From NCBI RefSeq assembly GCF_001719615.1, contig NZ_MDVX01000037.1, positions 1-35,358 of the forward strand: a DNA stretch of 35,358 nucleotides, read 5' to 3'. This DNA comes from Neptunicoccus sediminis. Lineage in GTDB: Bacteria; Pseudomonadota; Alphaproteobacteria; Rhodobacterales; Rhodobacteraceae. Of this stretch, positions 8,184 to 17,670 are shown in pieces. A program made the translations under genes and the position numbers. Under the pieces are notes generated by a model. That model ran no database searches. It worked only from the letters and a program-made list of their open reading frames with translations, and was not told the origin of the DNA. The stretch's first letter is position 1. Each line of letters begins with the position of its first letter.

Positions 8184-9515
8184 TTATTCGGCTTCCAGCT
8201 CTTCAACAGCTTTTTGCAAACCCTCTTTTGTTGTCTCTTTTTCAGACACATCAGACTGTTCGATGATGTAATCAACGACTTTGTCTTCAAAGATGGGGGC
8301 GCGCATTTGCTGTTGCATTTGCTCGTTTTGCTGAAGGAATTCAAAGAACTGACGCTCTTGACCGGGGTATTGCTGGGCTTGCTGCATGGCAGCTTGCTGC
8401 AGTTCCTGATCGGTCACTGTGATTTCCTGTTGCTGACCGATTTCGGCAAGCAACAGTCCTAGACGCACGCGGCGCTCGGCCAGTTCTTTGTGCTCGTCCG
8501 TTGTCTCGATTTCGGGATGGTCGTGGCCCTGAACATCGGGGTTTTCTTCGTGCCACAGCTGATGCGCGATCTGCTTGGCTTCGTTTTCAACCAGAGTCGG
8601 CGGCAGCTCGAAAGAAACAGCTTTGGCCAGCTCGTCCATCAGCTTGCGCTTCATTACCATACGGGCAGCGTTGCCGTATTCGGCTTCCAGACGCTCTGTG
8701 ATTTGTTTGCGCAAATCGGCAAGATCTTCGGCACCGAATTTCTGCGCCAGTTCGTCGTTGATTTCAGCAGCAGCAGGTGCTTTTACAGCGTTGATTTTGC
8801 ATTCAAAAACAGCGTCTTTACCGGCCAGATGCTCTGCACCGTATTCGTCAGGGAATTTAACATTCACTTCAACGTCGTCACCAGCTTTGGCGCCAACCAG
8901 TTGCTCTTCAAAACCCGGAATGAAAGAGTTTGAGCCCAGAACCAGCGGATAATCGTCAGCCGCGCCGCCTTCAAAGGCTTCACCGTCGACTTTACCAAGG
9001 AAGTTGATCACAACCTGATCGCCATCTTCGGCTTTTTCACCGTCTTTGCGATCTTCAAAATTCTGTGCGCTCTCAGCCAGATTGCCAAGCGCTTCATCTA
9101 CGTCGGCATCGTCGATTTTCGCGACCAGTTTCTCCAGTTTGATCTTGGAGAAATCAGTTTCAGGAACTTCCGGAAGACACTCATAATTCAGGGAAACTTC
9201 AACGTCGTTACCCTCAACCCAGTCTTCGTTTGTCATTTTTACGTCAGGCTGCATCGCAGGCTTGTCGCCGGAGGATTCGAAGTGCTCGTTCATCGCGCCG
9301 TCGATGCTTTCTTGCATCGCTTCGCCCAGTACAGACTTGCCGAACTGCTTTTTCAGCAGAGCCATCGGAACCTTACCTTTACGAAAGCCCTTCATCTCGA
9401 TGGTTGGCTGCGCTTCGGCCAGTTTCGCGTTCACTTTCTCTTCCAGCTCTGCCGCTGTGACGGTGATCGAATAGCCGCGCTTCAGGCCTTCGTTAAGTGT
9501 CTCTGTTACCTGCAT
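8184..9515 (-). CDS. tig: Trigger factor (ribosome-associated chaperone and peptidyl-prolyl isomerase)
   Basis: 443 residues. Folds nascent chains at the ribosomal exit tunnel. The N-terminal ribosome-binding signature is visible as [20 protein letters not shown] (residues about 39-58). A central FKBP-type domain ([20 protein letters not shown], then [17 protein letters not shown]) is followed by a helical C-terminal chaperone region rich in Gln/Met ([19 protein letters not shown]) and an acidic tail. The ATG is preceded by GAAGGATG. Length and domain order are normal. Confidence 0.98.
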   Translation of the reverse strand: MQVTETLNEGLKRGYSITVTAAELEEKVNAKLAEAQPTIEMKGFRKGKVPMALLKKQFGKSVLGEAMQESIDGAMNEHFESSGDKPAMQPDVKMTNEDWVEGNDVEVSLNYECLPEVPETDFSKIKLEKLVAKIDDADVDEALGNLAESAQNFEDRKDGEKAEDGDQVVINFLGKVDGEAFEGGAADDYPLVLGSNSFIPGFEEQLVGAKAGDDVEVNVKFPDEYGAEHLAGKDAVFECKINAVKAPAAAEINDELAQKFGAEDLADLRKQITERLEAEYGNAARMVMKRKLMDELAKAVSFELPPTLVENEAKQIAHQLWHEENPDVQGHDHPEIETTDEHKELAERRVRLGLLLAEIGQQQEITVTDQELQQAAMQQAQQYPGQERQFFEFLQQNEQMQQQMRAPIFEDKVVDYIIEQSDVSEKETTKEGLQKAVEELEAE

Positions 9516-9586
9516 TTTTCATCCTTCAACGTGCTGGTCATGGGCCAGTCAGCCATAGTCTGACACCCGCGGTTCGGGGTATCATT

Positions 9587-9671
9587 TGGTGCGGGTGAAG
9601 GGACTTGAACCCCCACGCCTTGCGGCGCCAGAACCTAAATCTGGTGCGTCTACCAATTCCGCCACACCCGC
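9587..9671 (-). tRNA. tRNA-Leu (anticodon UAG)
   Basis: On the minus strand the gene begins GCGGGTGTGGCGGAATTGG and ends with the matching CACCCGC acceptor strand, discriminator A and an encoded CCA. The anticodon stem CCAGA/TCTGG encloses loop TTTAGGT, giving anticodon UAG, which reads CUN leucine codons. A long variable arm (GCGCCGCAAGGCGT) is typical of a class II tRNA, and GGTTCAAGTCC is the T loop. Length 85 with CCA. Confidence 0.97.
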
Positions 9672-9680
9672 AAAACTCAA

Positions 9681-9700
9681 GGGCAGCCCAAGGACTGCCC
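9681..9700 (-). terminator. Hairpin between nnrDE-type gene and tRNA-Leu
   Basis: GGGCAG at 9681-9686 and CTGCCC at 9695-9700 form a 6-bp GC-rich stem with an 8-base loop. On the minus strand it is followed by TTGAGTTTT. It lies 181 bases after the end of the NAD(P)HX repair gene and 10 bases before the tRNA 5' end. A weak terminator is possible. Confidence 0.35.
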
Positions 9701-9880
9701 GCAATTCCGGCGCCCTTCTAACAAGTGTTTCTGCGCTTGGCGAGTGGAAAATGCGCAAAAACCGGCAGCGGACCGCCATTTAACAGTCGCAAATTAACGG
9801 GCAGGACGAATTTGCAAAATTTTAACGTCTTGGATGCAAAGATGGGGAAACTTGAAAGGAATCACCTCAGGACACAGCCA

Positions 9881-11506
9881 TCACTTTCCCAAGCGGCGCA
9901 GGACTTCGGGCACGATCTCCGGCAGATCCTCTGCGATCAGTCCCGGACCAAAATATCTTGCGCATTCCGTGTGCAACCACGCTGCCTGTTGCGCAGCATC
10001 AAATACATTCCGCCCCCGCGCGAGCAGTCCACAAATAAATCCGGCGAGTACATCGCCTGATCCGGCTGTGGCGAGCCATGGTGCAGAACGTTCGTAGCGG
10101 GCCGCATGAACTGCTGTGCGGCCATCAGGATCGGCTATGACCGTATCCGCCCCTTTGAACAAGATGACACAGCCTGCACGCGCTGCGGCCCGTCGCGTGG
10201 CATCAATCTTGCTGTAAGCTGGCCCCTTGGACGGAGGTTGGGTCAGAATCTCATGAATATCAGGAAATAGACGCTTAAATTCCCCCTCATGAGGGGTAAG
10301 AACGCAAGAATTATGCAGGTGCGTGAACAGTTCCTGTGGATCATCGCTAAAGGCTGACAGGGCGTCGGCATCCAGAACGGTTTTCCGCTGCGCCTTTAAC
10401 ACTGCCTTAACGAACTGTCCCGTATGCTCTGGATTAGGGGTGCCGTCTTTCAGCACCCTAGAAAACCCAGGACCAAGACAAACAGAGGAGATCCGATCAT
10501 CCGCAAGCAACTTCCTGATATCATCCGCCGTGTCGCATGGTTTCAACATAACCGCTGTCAGATGCGCTCCGTTTTCTTGCAAGGCGTCGCGCGGGCTTGC
10601 GATCGTTACCAACCCCGCCCCAATGCGAAGTGCCCCGCGTGCCGTTAAACGGGCTGCTCCGGTTTTGCTGGCCGGACCCGAACACACCAGCGCGTGGCCA
10701 TGATCAAATTTATGTTGGGAACCGATTACGCCCGCCCCGTTTGATTGAGCAGATGCAGATGGCTTGTCAAACACTCCCGTAGTCGCTGGATAAGTAACCA
10801 GTTTCGCCGCCTTGTCCTGCAATGCGACTGACCGTCTATCCAACCCGATAGGCCGCACATCAAGGCACCCACAGAGCGCCGGACCATCGCAAAGGTAATG
10901 TCCCATTTTTGCGCGGTGAAAGGTAACAGTCAGTTCCGCTGGCAGGGCTGCGCCCAACACCCTGCCGCTGTCCGAACACAGACCGGACGGCAGATCCACT
11001 GCCACAATGCGCATTCCTTGCGATAGCTCTCCAGTGGACAAATGGGAAAACACCTGAGCCCATTGCGCCGATATCGGACGCGAAAGGCCGGTCCCAAACC
11101 CCGCGTCCACAAGCAATGTCGGACTGTCTGCACGCGGTGGTTCCAACAAGCGGCTGTGAGAGACATCAGCCAGCGCGAAGGCGGGACCCATTTCACACCA
11201 TCGCGCCCGATTTCTCTGTGCATCCGGAGACTTGGACGATGGTTTGCCATCACAATAAACCTCAACCTCCCAACCTAAATGCGATAACAGACGCGCGATC
11301 ACATACCCGTCGCCGCCGTTATTGCCAGGCCCGCAGATTACAACGACCCGACGGCTGCCGGCGGTATACTCTGGCCAGCGTTCCAGAATGGCATCGACAA
11401 CCCCCTGCCCCGCTTGCTCCATAAGTTGCAGGCCGGTCACTTGGCCACTGGCAATTCCCTCGCTTTCAGCGTGACGCATCTGCGCTGCGCTTAACAATTC
11501 CTCCAT
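9881..11506 (-). CDS. nnr: Bifunctional NAD(P)HX epimerase / ADP-dependent NAD(P)HX dehydratase
   Basis: 541 residues, a fusion of two repair enzymes that restore hydrated NADH and NADPH. The N-terminal YjeF_N epimerase domain (about 1-205) has CGPGNNGGDGYVIARLL and VDLPSGLCSDSG. The C-terminal ribokinase-like dehydratase domain (about 235-541) has CLGPGFSR, LTPHEGEFKRLFPD, LFKGADTVI and the phosphate-binding TAGSGDVLAGFICG. Starts with ATG and MEELLSAAQMRHAE. Transcribed divergently from glnB. Length and domain order are as in other bacterial fusions (nnrE-nnrD). Confidence 0.96.
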   Translation of the reverse strand: MEELLSAAQMRHAESEGIASGQVTGLQLMEQAGQGVVDAILERWPEYTAGSRRVVVICGPGNNGGDGYVIARLLSHLGWEVEVYCDGKPSSKSPDAQRNRARWCEMGPAFALADVSHSRLLEPPRADSPTLLVDAGFGTGLSRPISAQWAQVFSHLSTGELSQGMRIVAVDLPSGLCSDSGRVLGAALPAELTVTFHRAKMGHYLCDGPALCGCLDVRPIGLDRRSVALQDKAAKLVTYPATTGVFDKPSASAQSNGAGVIGSQHKFDHGHALVCSGPASKTGAARLTARGALRIGAGLVTIASPRDALQENGAHLTAVMLKPCDTADDIRKLLADDRISSVCLGPGFSRVLKDGTPNPEHTGQFVKAVLKAQRKTVLDADALSAFSDDPQELFTHLHNSCVLTPHEGEFKRLFPDIHEILTQPPSKGPAYSKIDATRRAAARAGCVILFKGADTVIADPDGRTAVHAARYERSAPWLATAGSGDVLAGFICGLLARGRNVFDAAQQAAWLHTECARYFGPGLIAEDLPEIVPEVLRRLGK

Positions 11507-11605
11507 ACGACTTCCAACTCTGCACAGTAATCAGTCATTGCGCCTATTTTATAGGCACTGACGGTGGTTTCAATTCACCGCCCACTACACGTCATTCCCG
11601 TTCGA

Positions 11606-11622
11606 TTGCCAAGACTGGGCAA
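11606..11622. promoter_or_regulatory. Inverted repeat upstream of glnB (possible NtrC-type site)
   Basis: TTGCC-AAGACTG-GGCAA, a perfect 5-bp inverted repeat with a 7-base spacer, centred 57 bases before the glnB start. glnB-glnA in Rhodobacteraceae is commonly under NtrC control, so an activator site is plausible. The match to a defined NtrC consensus is not established, and I could not find a convincing sigma-54 -24/-12 element. Confidence 0.35.
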
Positions 11623-11658
11623 ACCTTGTTTCTACCCTAGTTAAGTCAAACGCACTGA

Positions 11659-12009
<351 letters not shown>

Positions 12010-12054
12010 TCGGGGCGAGGTCCAACAAGAACAACACTAACGAGGAATGCTAAA

Positions 12055-13461
12055 ATGAGTATTAACGACGTCATGAAATTGATCGCAGACGAAGACGTGG
12101 CCTACGTCGATGTCCGCTTCACCGACCCGCGCGGTCGATTGCAGCATGTTACTGTGATCATTGACGAAATCGACGAAGAATGGTTTGAGGAAGGCTTCAT
12201 GTTCGACGGTTCCTCCATCGCCGGCTGGAAATCCATCGAAGATTCAGACATGAAACTGATGCCGGACACAAAAACCGTCTACATCGACCCGTTCTACGCT
12301 GAAAAAACACTCTGCATTCACTGCTCTGTGGTTGAGCCGGATACTGGCGCATCCTACGGCCGCGACCCTCGCTCTACTGCTGAACGCGCCGAGGCTTACC
12401 TGCTTGCTTCGGGCATCGGGGATCAGTCCTTCTGGGGACCGGAAGCGGAATTCTTCTTGTTTGATGATGTTCGTTTTTCCAACACAATCAACAAAGTATC
12501 CTACGAAGTTGATGCTGCGGACGGCTCTTGGAACAGTGATACAGCCTATGAGATGGGCAATATGGGCCACCGCCCGGGACTCAAAGGCGGGTATTTCCCA
12601 GTGAACCCGACCGACAGTTCCCATGACCTGCGCTCAGAGATGCTGTCCACGATGAAATCCATCGGTATGAAGGTGGACAAACACCATCACGAAGTCGCGT
12701 CCTGCCAGCACGAACTTGGCCTAGTGTTCGGTTCCCTGACCCATCAGGCGGATGAGCTGCAAAAATACAAATACATCGTCCACAACGTGGCCCACGCCTA
12801 CGGCAAATCGGCAACCTTCATGCCCAAGCCGATTTCCGGCGATAACGGTTCTGGCATGCACGTAAACATGTCCATCTGGAAAGACGGTAAGCCCCTGTTT
12901 GCCGGTGATAAATATGCGGATCTGTCGAACGAGGCGCTGTGGTTCATCGGTGGTATTCTCAAGCATGCCAAGGCGTTGAATGCGTTCACCAACCCGTCCA
13001 CAAACAGCTACAAACGCCTGATTCCGGGGTTTGAAGCCCCTGTTCTGCGCGCCTATTCCGCCAGCAACCGCTCCGGTTGTGTGCGTATCCCTTGGACTGA
13101 ATCCCCCAAGGCGAAACGTGTAGAGGCCCGCTTCCCCGATCCGGTAGCAAACCCATACCTCTGCTTTGCGGCGCTTCTGATGGCGGGCCTTGACGGGATC
13201 AAAAACAAGATCAATCCGGGCGAAGCGCAGGACAAAGACCTCTATGACCTGCCACCCGAAGAACTGGCCGACATTCCAACCGTATGCGCATCACTGCGTG
13301 AAGCTTTGGAAGAACTGGAAAAAGATATGGACTTCCTTCTGGAAGGCGGCGTCTTTACCCGCGACCAGATCGAAGGCTATATCGCCCTGAAATGGGAAGA
13401 AGTCCACAACTACGAACAAACACCCCACCCGGTGGAGTTCGGCATGTACTACAGCTGCTAA
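12055..13461 (+). CDS. glnA: Glutamine synthetase, type I
   Basis: 468 residues. Makes glutamine from glutamate, ammonia and ATP as a cytoplasmic dodecamer. Conserved signatures: FDGSSIAGW (N-terminal latch region), [10 protein letters not shown] (metal ligands), [12 protein letters not shown], the ATP-site [10 protein letters not shown], and [10 protein letters not shown]. The adenylylation tyrosine is at residue 397 ([10 protein letters not shown]), the same number as in the enterobacterial enzyme, so this is the regulated GSI-beta type. GAGGAATG lies before the ATG. Ends at a strong terminator. Confidence 0.99.
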   Translation: MSINDVMKLIADEDVAYVDVRFTDPRGRLQHVTVIIDEIDEEWFEEGFMFDGSSIAGWKSIEDSDMKLMPDTKTVYIDPFYAEKTLCIHCSVVEPDTGASYGRDPRSTAERAEAYLLASGIGDQSFWGPEAEFFLFDDVRFSNTINKVSYEVDAADGSWNSDTAYEMGNMGHRPGLKGGYFPVNPTDSSHDLRSEMLSTMKSIGMKVDKHHHEVASCQHELGLVFGSLTHQADELQKYKYIVHNVAHAYGKSATFMPKPISGDNGSGMHVNMSIWKDGKPLFAGDKYADLSNEALWFIGGILKHAKALNAFTNPSTNSYKRLIPGFEAPVLRAYSASNRSGCVRIPWTESPKAKRVEARFPDPVANPYLCFAALLMAGLDGIKNKINPGEAQDKDLYDLPPEELADIPTVCASLREALEELEKDMDFLLEGGVFTRDQIEGYIALKWEEVHNYEQTPHPVEFGMYYSC

Positions 13462-13478
13462 GAGATTGTAACCAAAAG

Positions 13479-13504
13479 AAAAGGCGCTCAGTGGGGCGCC
13501 TTTT
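13479..13504 (+). terminator. Intrinsic terminator after glnA
   Basis: AAAAGGCGC at 13479-13487 pairs with GCGCCTTTT at 13496-13504 and continues into a run of seven T. It abuts the stop of the convergent LacI-family gene at 13506 and may act in both directions. Confidence 0.9.
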
Positions 13505-13505
13505 T

Positions 13506-14510
13506 TTATAGCGTATCGCCAAGCTCCACATCCGGCTTGAACTCGATCACTTGGCGCACCGCACGGTAATCGGATTGCTCGTGTTCCAGGATCAGCTGTG
13601 CCGCCCGTTTCCCGATTTCAAACCTGTAAGCATTCATTGTGGCGGTCAGCATCGGCATCCCGTGGCGCAGGTCGAGCCCGTTAAATCCCGCCAGCCCAAG
13701 CTGATCCGGCACCGAGATATTGTTCATAATGCAATGCATCAGCCCGCCACAGGACATGGTGTCCGATGAATAGTAGATCATGTCCAGATCCGGCGTCCGC
13801 TCAAGCAGCTTCTCGGTAAGCTGCCTACCCAGCAACAGGGTTGATCCCCCTGTGTACAGTTCCTGATCCGCAAGGGTCACACCAGCCTCGCCCAAGGCTT
13901 TCTGAAACCCCTCAAACCGTTTCGCGGCTCGATGATCCAGTGGGTATTTCGTACCGATAAAGCCGAGCTTTTTGTATCCGCGCTCCAGTATCGCCTTGCC
14001 GGTTTCATAGCCTGCCCGGCGATGGGAGACGCCAACATTCAGATCCACCGGATCGCCGTCCACGTCCATAATCTCGACAATGGGGATACCGGCGTTCTGC
14101 ATCATTTTGCGCGCGGCATCGGTATGCTCCAATCCGGCAACCACCAACCCTTTGGGCTGCCAGCTCAGCATTTCTCGAATAACGGTTTCCTCGGTCTCCA
14201 GATCATAATCCGACACACCAAAAACGGGCTGCATGGTGGTGGTCTTCAGAACGTTAGAAAGCCCGGTTAAAACCTCTGCAAAAACAAAACTGCTGATGGA
14301 CGGCACCACCACCCCCACCAGATCCACCGATTTGGAACTCAGCGACCCTGCGATCCGGTTGGGAACGTAACCAACTGATTTTGCGGCCGCCAGAACCCTC
14401 TCGCGGGTCACGGCAGAGGCTTCTCCCTTGCCCCGCAACACGCGACTGGCAGTCATTTCGCTTACATTTGCGAGCTCTGAAATATCTTTGAGGGTTGGCC
14501 TGCGCGCCAT
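13506..14510 (-). CDS. LacI-family transcriptional regulator (GntR-like sugar-acid type)
   Basis: 334 residues. An N-terminal helix-turn-helix and hinge (PTLKDISELANVSEMTASRVLRG, then GYVPNRIAGSLSS) is followed by a periplasmic-binding-protein-like effector domain (VGVVVPSISSFVFAEVL, GLAGFNGLDLRHGMP). Closest in style to gluconate-operon repressors, but the effector cannot be fixed. It lies between glnA (convergent) and sufS (upstream, same strand), with no sugar genes in the window, so its targets are elsewhere or it is autoregulated through the repeats upstream. ATG preceded by AGGACAA. Confidence 0.9.
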   Translation of the reverse strand: MARRPTLKDISELANVSEMTASRVLRGKGEASAVTRERVLAAAKSVGYVPNRIAGSLSSKSVDLVGVVVPSISSFVFAEVLTGLSNVLKTTTMQPVFGVSDYDLETEETVIREMLSWQPKGLVVAGLEHTDAARKMMQNAGIPIVEIMDVDGDPVDLNVGVSHRRAGYETGKAILERGYKKLGFIGTKYPLDHRAAKRFEGFQKALGEAGVTLADQELYTGGSTLLLGRQLTEKLLERTPDLDMIYYSSDTMSCGGLMHCIMNNISVPDQLGLAGFNGLDLRHGMPMLTATMNAYRFEIGKRAAQLILEHEQSDYRAVRQVIEFKPDVELGDTL

Positions 14511-14549
14511 GATTTGTCCTAACGTGAAACAGCTTTGACAGCATTACAC

Positions 14550-14588
14550 CGTTAAAAATACGTCACGCAAGCCGCTTAACGTTAAAAA
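14550..14588. promoter_or_regulatory. Candidate operator pair upstream of the LacI-family gene
   Basis: CGTTAAAAA occurs at 14550-14558 and again at 14580-14588, exactly 30 bases apart (about three helical turns). The second copy lies inside a perfect palindrome TTAACGTTAA at 14576-14585, whose central CG is typical of LacI-family operators. The position 40-78 bases before the regulator start fits autoregulation. Confidence 0.5.
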
Positions 14589-14651
14589 CGCCGCAAACTC
14601 TCTTTTTGGGACAAATATCCAAATCCTGCACCCACAGACCGAACCGTCAGA

Positions 14652-15872
14652 TCAGTTGAAAAGCTCGTTGCAAAGCTCCAGCGCACTGACCAGTTTGTCC
14701 ACTTCCTCGGTGGTATTATACATTCCGAAAGAGGCGCGACAGGTGGCCGAAACCCCCAGATGTTCCATCAAAGGCTGGGCGCAGTGATGCCCTGCCCGCA
14801 CCGCGATCCCCCGTTGGTCAACCACGGTGGAAATATCATGCGGGTGGGCGGCCCCTTCCAGCGTGAAAGAGAAAATCGCGCCTTTGGTTTTGGAGTTGCC
14901 CTGAATGTTCAGCCAGTTCAATCCGGCTAGTTTTTCCTGTGCGTAATCGCGCAGCATGGTTTCATGGGCCGAGATGTTCTCCATCCCCACACCCATCATA
15001 TAGTCCAGCGCGGCGCCCAGCCCGATCATTTGCACAATACCAGGGGTGCCCGCCTCAAACTTGTGGGGTGGATCGTTATAGCTGACCGCGTCTTTGGCAA
15101 CTGTCCGGATCATATCGCCACCGCCAAAGAACGGGCGCATTTCAGCCTGACGTTCACGGCGGATGTAGATCGCACCCGACGATGACGGACCATAGAGTTT
15201 ATGACCCGTAATCGCGAAGAAATCCGCACCCAGATCCTGTACATCAACCGGCATATGCACAGCGGATTGGGAACCGTCCACCAGCACAGGAACACCCTTT
15301 TCACGAGCCGCTTTGGTGATGGTTTTTACATCAACCACGGTGCCCATCACATTGGACATTTGGGTGATCGCAATCAGCTTGGTCTTCGGCGTAATCCCAT
15401 CAATCACCGCCTGCGGGTCCAGATCGCCGTTCACATCGGTATCAACCCACTTCAGAACCACGCCCTGCCGTTCCCGCAAGAAATGCCAAGGCACGATATT
15501 GGCGTGATGCTCCATCACCGACAGGATGATCTCGTCTCCGGCCTGCAGGCGCGGAGCGGCCCAACCGTAGCTGACCAGATTGATGCCTTCCGTGGTGCCG
15601 GAGTTAAACAGGATTTCATCTTCGTGAGCCGCGTTTAAAAAGGTTTTAACCGTGGCGCGCACGGCTTCGTATTTCTCGGTCGAAAGATTCGACAGGTAAT
15701 GCAGCCCGCGGTGCACATTGGCGTAATCCTCGGCATAGCCCCGCGTCACCGCATCAATCACCGCTTGGGGTTTTTGGGCCGATGCACCGTTGTCGAGATA
15801 GACCAGCGGCTTGCCATTCACCTCACGCGAGAGGATGGGAAAGTCGGCGCGGATTTTCTGGATGTCGTACAT
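14652..15872 (-). CDS. sufS: Cysteine desulfurase SufS (group II)
   Basis: 406 residues, PLP enzyme that takes sulfur from L-cysteine for Fe-S assembly. The PLP Schiff-base lysine is K225 (AITGHKLYGPSSSG). The catalytic cysteine is C378 in ATCRASFGMYNT, the short-loop arrangement of SufS rather than IscS. The N-terminal IRADFPIL and HRGLHYLS are typical. It is the last gene of the suf unit and starts 2 bases after the stop of the upstream Yip1-like gene, so translation is probably coupled. No SufE or SufU partner is seen in the window. Confidence 0.97.
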   Translation of the reverse strand: MYDIQKIRADFPILSREVNGKPLVYLDNGASAQKPQAVIDAVTRGYAEDYANVHRGLHYLSNLSTEKYEAVRATVKTFLNAAHEDEILFNSGTTEGINLVSYGWAAPRLQAGDEIILSVMEHHANIVPWHFLRERQGVVLKWVDTDVNGDLDPQAVIDGITPKTKLIAITQMSNVMGTVVDVKTITKAAREKGVPVLVDGSQSAVHMPVDVQDLGADFFAITGHKLYGPSSSGAIYIRRERQAEMRPFFGGGDMIRTVAKDAVSYNDPPHKFEAGTPGIVQMIGLGAALDYMMGVGMENISAHETMLRDYAQEKLAGLNWLNIQGNSKTKGAIFSFTLEGAAHPHDISTVVDQRGIAVRAGHHCAQPLMEHLGVSATCRASFGMYNTTEEVDKLVSALELCNELFN

Positions 15873-15874
15873 GG

Positions 15875-16471
15875 TTATTTCACCGTCTGCATAGGAAGTG
15901 TGGCGCCCATTATGCTGAACAGCAACAACATCACGAACCCGAGGGCAAGTTGCACCCCTATGATACCAAGTAATACGGGCATGATTTTCGTAAAGCCGTG
16001 AAGCTCCATAACCTGTGCGGTAATCTGGATCATCGCAACAATCAGCACCAGAAGCATAACAAGCCCCGAGGTTTCAGCACTGTGCAATGTCGCAAAAGGC
16101 ACCGGTATCTGGACGAGAAATAGAACGAAGTTCAGCCAGATCACGGTTTTCAGACTGTTGTCGAAATCCCCTGTTCCGCCGAATGCGCGACCGACCCGAT
16201 ACATCAGAAACGCCCCGCCAAACAGTGTCAGGGCCAGCATGACTACACTGCTGCCAAGGGGGAGCGATTCCGCCTGCCCGACCGCTTCGGGATAGATCAG
16301 CAGGCCCGCCAGAAGGGAAAACATCAGGTTCAGAACGATCACGAACCAACCGGCGAGGATGATCTCGTTCCGGTTGGCCGGTATGGCCAGAATCTGGCGC
16401 AACGTGGCCCGGGGTTGGGTCAGCGACTGGATTGCCAATGGCACAAAATCAATCAGTCGCTGTGGGGTCAT
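15875..16471 (-). CDS. Yip1-family membrane protein (third of three, next to sufS)
   Basis: 198 residues with about five hydrophobic segments (for example AGWFVIVLNLMFSLLAGLL, VMLALTLFGGAFLMY, VIWLNFVLFLVQIPV). The short N-terminal cytosolic stretch QSLTQPRATLRQILAIP followed by the membrane bundle is the pattern of Yip1-domain proteins. Overlaps the upstream Yip1-like gene by four bases and is followed 2 bases later by sufS. No catalytic residues are evident. The role is unknown; the tight packing suggests a membrane function linked to Fe-S assembly, but this is inference. Confidence 0.8.
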   Translation of the reverse strand: MTPQRLIDFVPLAIQSLTQPRATLRQILAIPANRNEIILAGWFVIVLNLMFSLLAGLLIYPEAVGQAESLPLGSSVVMLALTLFGGAFLMYRVGRAFGGTGDFDNSLKTVIWLNFVLFLVQIPVPFATLHSAETSGLVMLLVLIVAMIQITAQVMELHGFTKIMPVLLGIIGVQLALGFVMLLLFSIMGATLPMQTVK

Positions 16472-17133
16472 CCGATCATATCTCCTGCACCGACCAGCAA
16501 TGTTGCTACGGTTAAAACGAGTGCGAACAACGACATAGCCATGAACGTCGGGCTTGTCATCCGGAATTTATGGGCTTCTGCGGTCCCTGCTGCAATATAC
16601 CACACGAAAGGGATCAAGCCGAGCCAGTAGACCGGCAAAGCCAGCCATTTATTGCCCAGAAACGGCAGTGCCGGTTCATACATGCCCATCACAGCCGCAA
16701 TGACTGCGGCGGCCAGACCGAAGGGCGCAGAAACAAATGCCCCCCAGAACACCGCCGTGCGGGTTTCCTTCCAGCTTGCAGCGCCGTTGAATATTCTGGC
16801 AACCACCTGAACCACAAGGGAAAACAGATACATCAACGCGGTGCGCAACATCAGCGCCGCCATCATCAACAGACCGATTTTATCCGCCGAAATGATCCCG
16901 CCCGCGATAGAGGCCGGTGCCACCAGCGTTTTCAGCGACCAACTGGCGAAAAACACCATATCAGAGACGAGAACATAGAAAATCAACCGCCCTTCGCTGG
17001 GCCTTTCACGCAACAGCCTACGGGTAGAACTGCGCATATCGCGCCAGGCATCACTGACCCGATCGACGAGTCCATTGCGTTCAAGTTGAAAAACGCCGTT
17101 ACCGGCTTCGAATTCGTCTTCGGAATGTGTCAT
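16468..17133 (-). CDS. Yip1-family membrane protein (second of three)
   Basis: 221 residues. A hydrophilic N-terminal region of about 45 residues (VSDAWRDMRSSTRRLLRERPSE) precedes about five hydrophobic segments including LMMAALMLRTALMYLFSLVV and WGAFVSAPFGLAAAVIAAVM. The motif FNGAASWKETRTAVFWGAFVSAP parallels FGGQATWQEARLALMWAALVTAP in the preceding protein, so the two are probably paralogues. It starts 39 bases after the upstream Yip1-like gene and overlaps the next by ATGA. Confidence 0.8.
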   Translation of the reverse strand: MTHSEDEFEAGNGVFQLERNGLVDRVSDAWRDMRSSTRRLLRERPSEGRLIFYVLVSDMVFFASWSLKTLVAPASIAGGIISADKIGLLMMAALMLRTALMYLFSLVVQVVARIFNGAASWKETRTAVFWGAFVSAPFGLAAAVIAAVMGMYEPALPFLGNKWLALPVYWLGLIPFVWYIAAGTAEAHKFRMTSPTFMAMSLFALVLTVATLLVGAGDMIG

Positions 17134-17172
17134 ATGCCCGCTCTGTTTTTTATGTTGTTTATCAACACTTAA

Positions 17173-17670
17173 TCAGGCCGTGACCCTGCGGGGAAATTCA
17201 ACTGTTGCAAGACATAAGGCCCATTGCCAGCAGAAGACCACAGCGGTGAGCAGTGTGGCAACCCAAAAAACCGGAGGCGGTGCAAAGACTTTGGAAGCGC
17301 CGCTGATCAGCACCAGTGGCGCTGTCACCAATGCCGCCCACATCAAGGCCAACCGTGCTTCCTGCCATGTGGCCTGCCCGCCGAACGGCCGCAGGACCAG
17401 ATGGGACAGCGCCGCAATGATATAGAGAAACAGCGGTCCCATAATCACCGAAGATACAAACAGCGTGGCAAAACGCGCACGCATCATGGCCGGATCATCT
17501 TCGGCCAGAAAAGAGATGGCCGCCAGATCCGGCATCCGCGACACATAGTTCAGAAAACAAGCGGTGAACCCCAGCATCAGAATGCGGGGCTCTGTCATAA
17601 TAGACACCTGATGGGCCATTTCACGGCGCGGCCCGCGATAGGCCGCGCCAATATCTGCCAGCAACGACAT
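17173..17670 (-). CDS. Yip1-family membrane protein (first of three, after sufD)
   Basis: 165 residues. A short N-terminal cytosolic segment is followed by four or five hydrophobic stretches (MLGFTACFLNYVS, LFVSSVIMGPLFLYIIAAL, LMWAALVTAPLVLI, FWVATLLTAVVFCWQW). FGGQATWQEARLALMWAALVTAP matches the conserved loop of Yip1-like bacterial proteins. The start used is the ATG that overlaps the sufD stop in TGATG. An upstream in-frame start at 17694 would only lengthen the overlap. Function unknown. Confidence 0.78.
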   Translation of the reverse strand: MSLLADIGAAYRGPRREMAHQVSIMTEPRILMLGFTACFLNYVSRMPDLAAISFLAEDDPAMMRARFATLFVSSVIMGPLFLYIIAALSHLVLRPFGGQATWQEARLALMWAALVTAPLVLISGASKVFAPPPVFWVATLLTAVVFCWQWALCLATVEFPRRVTA

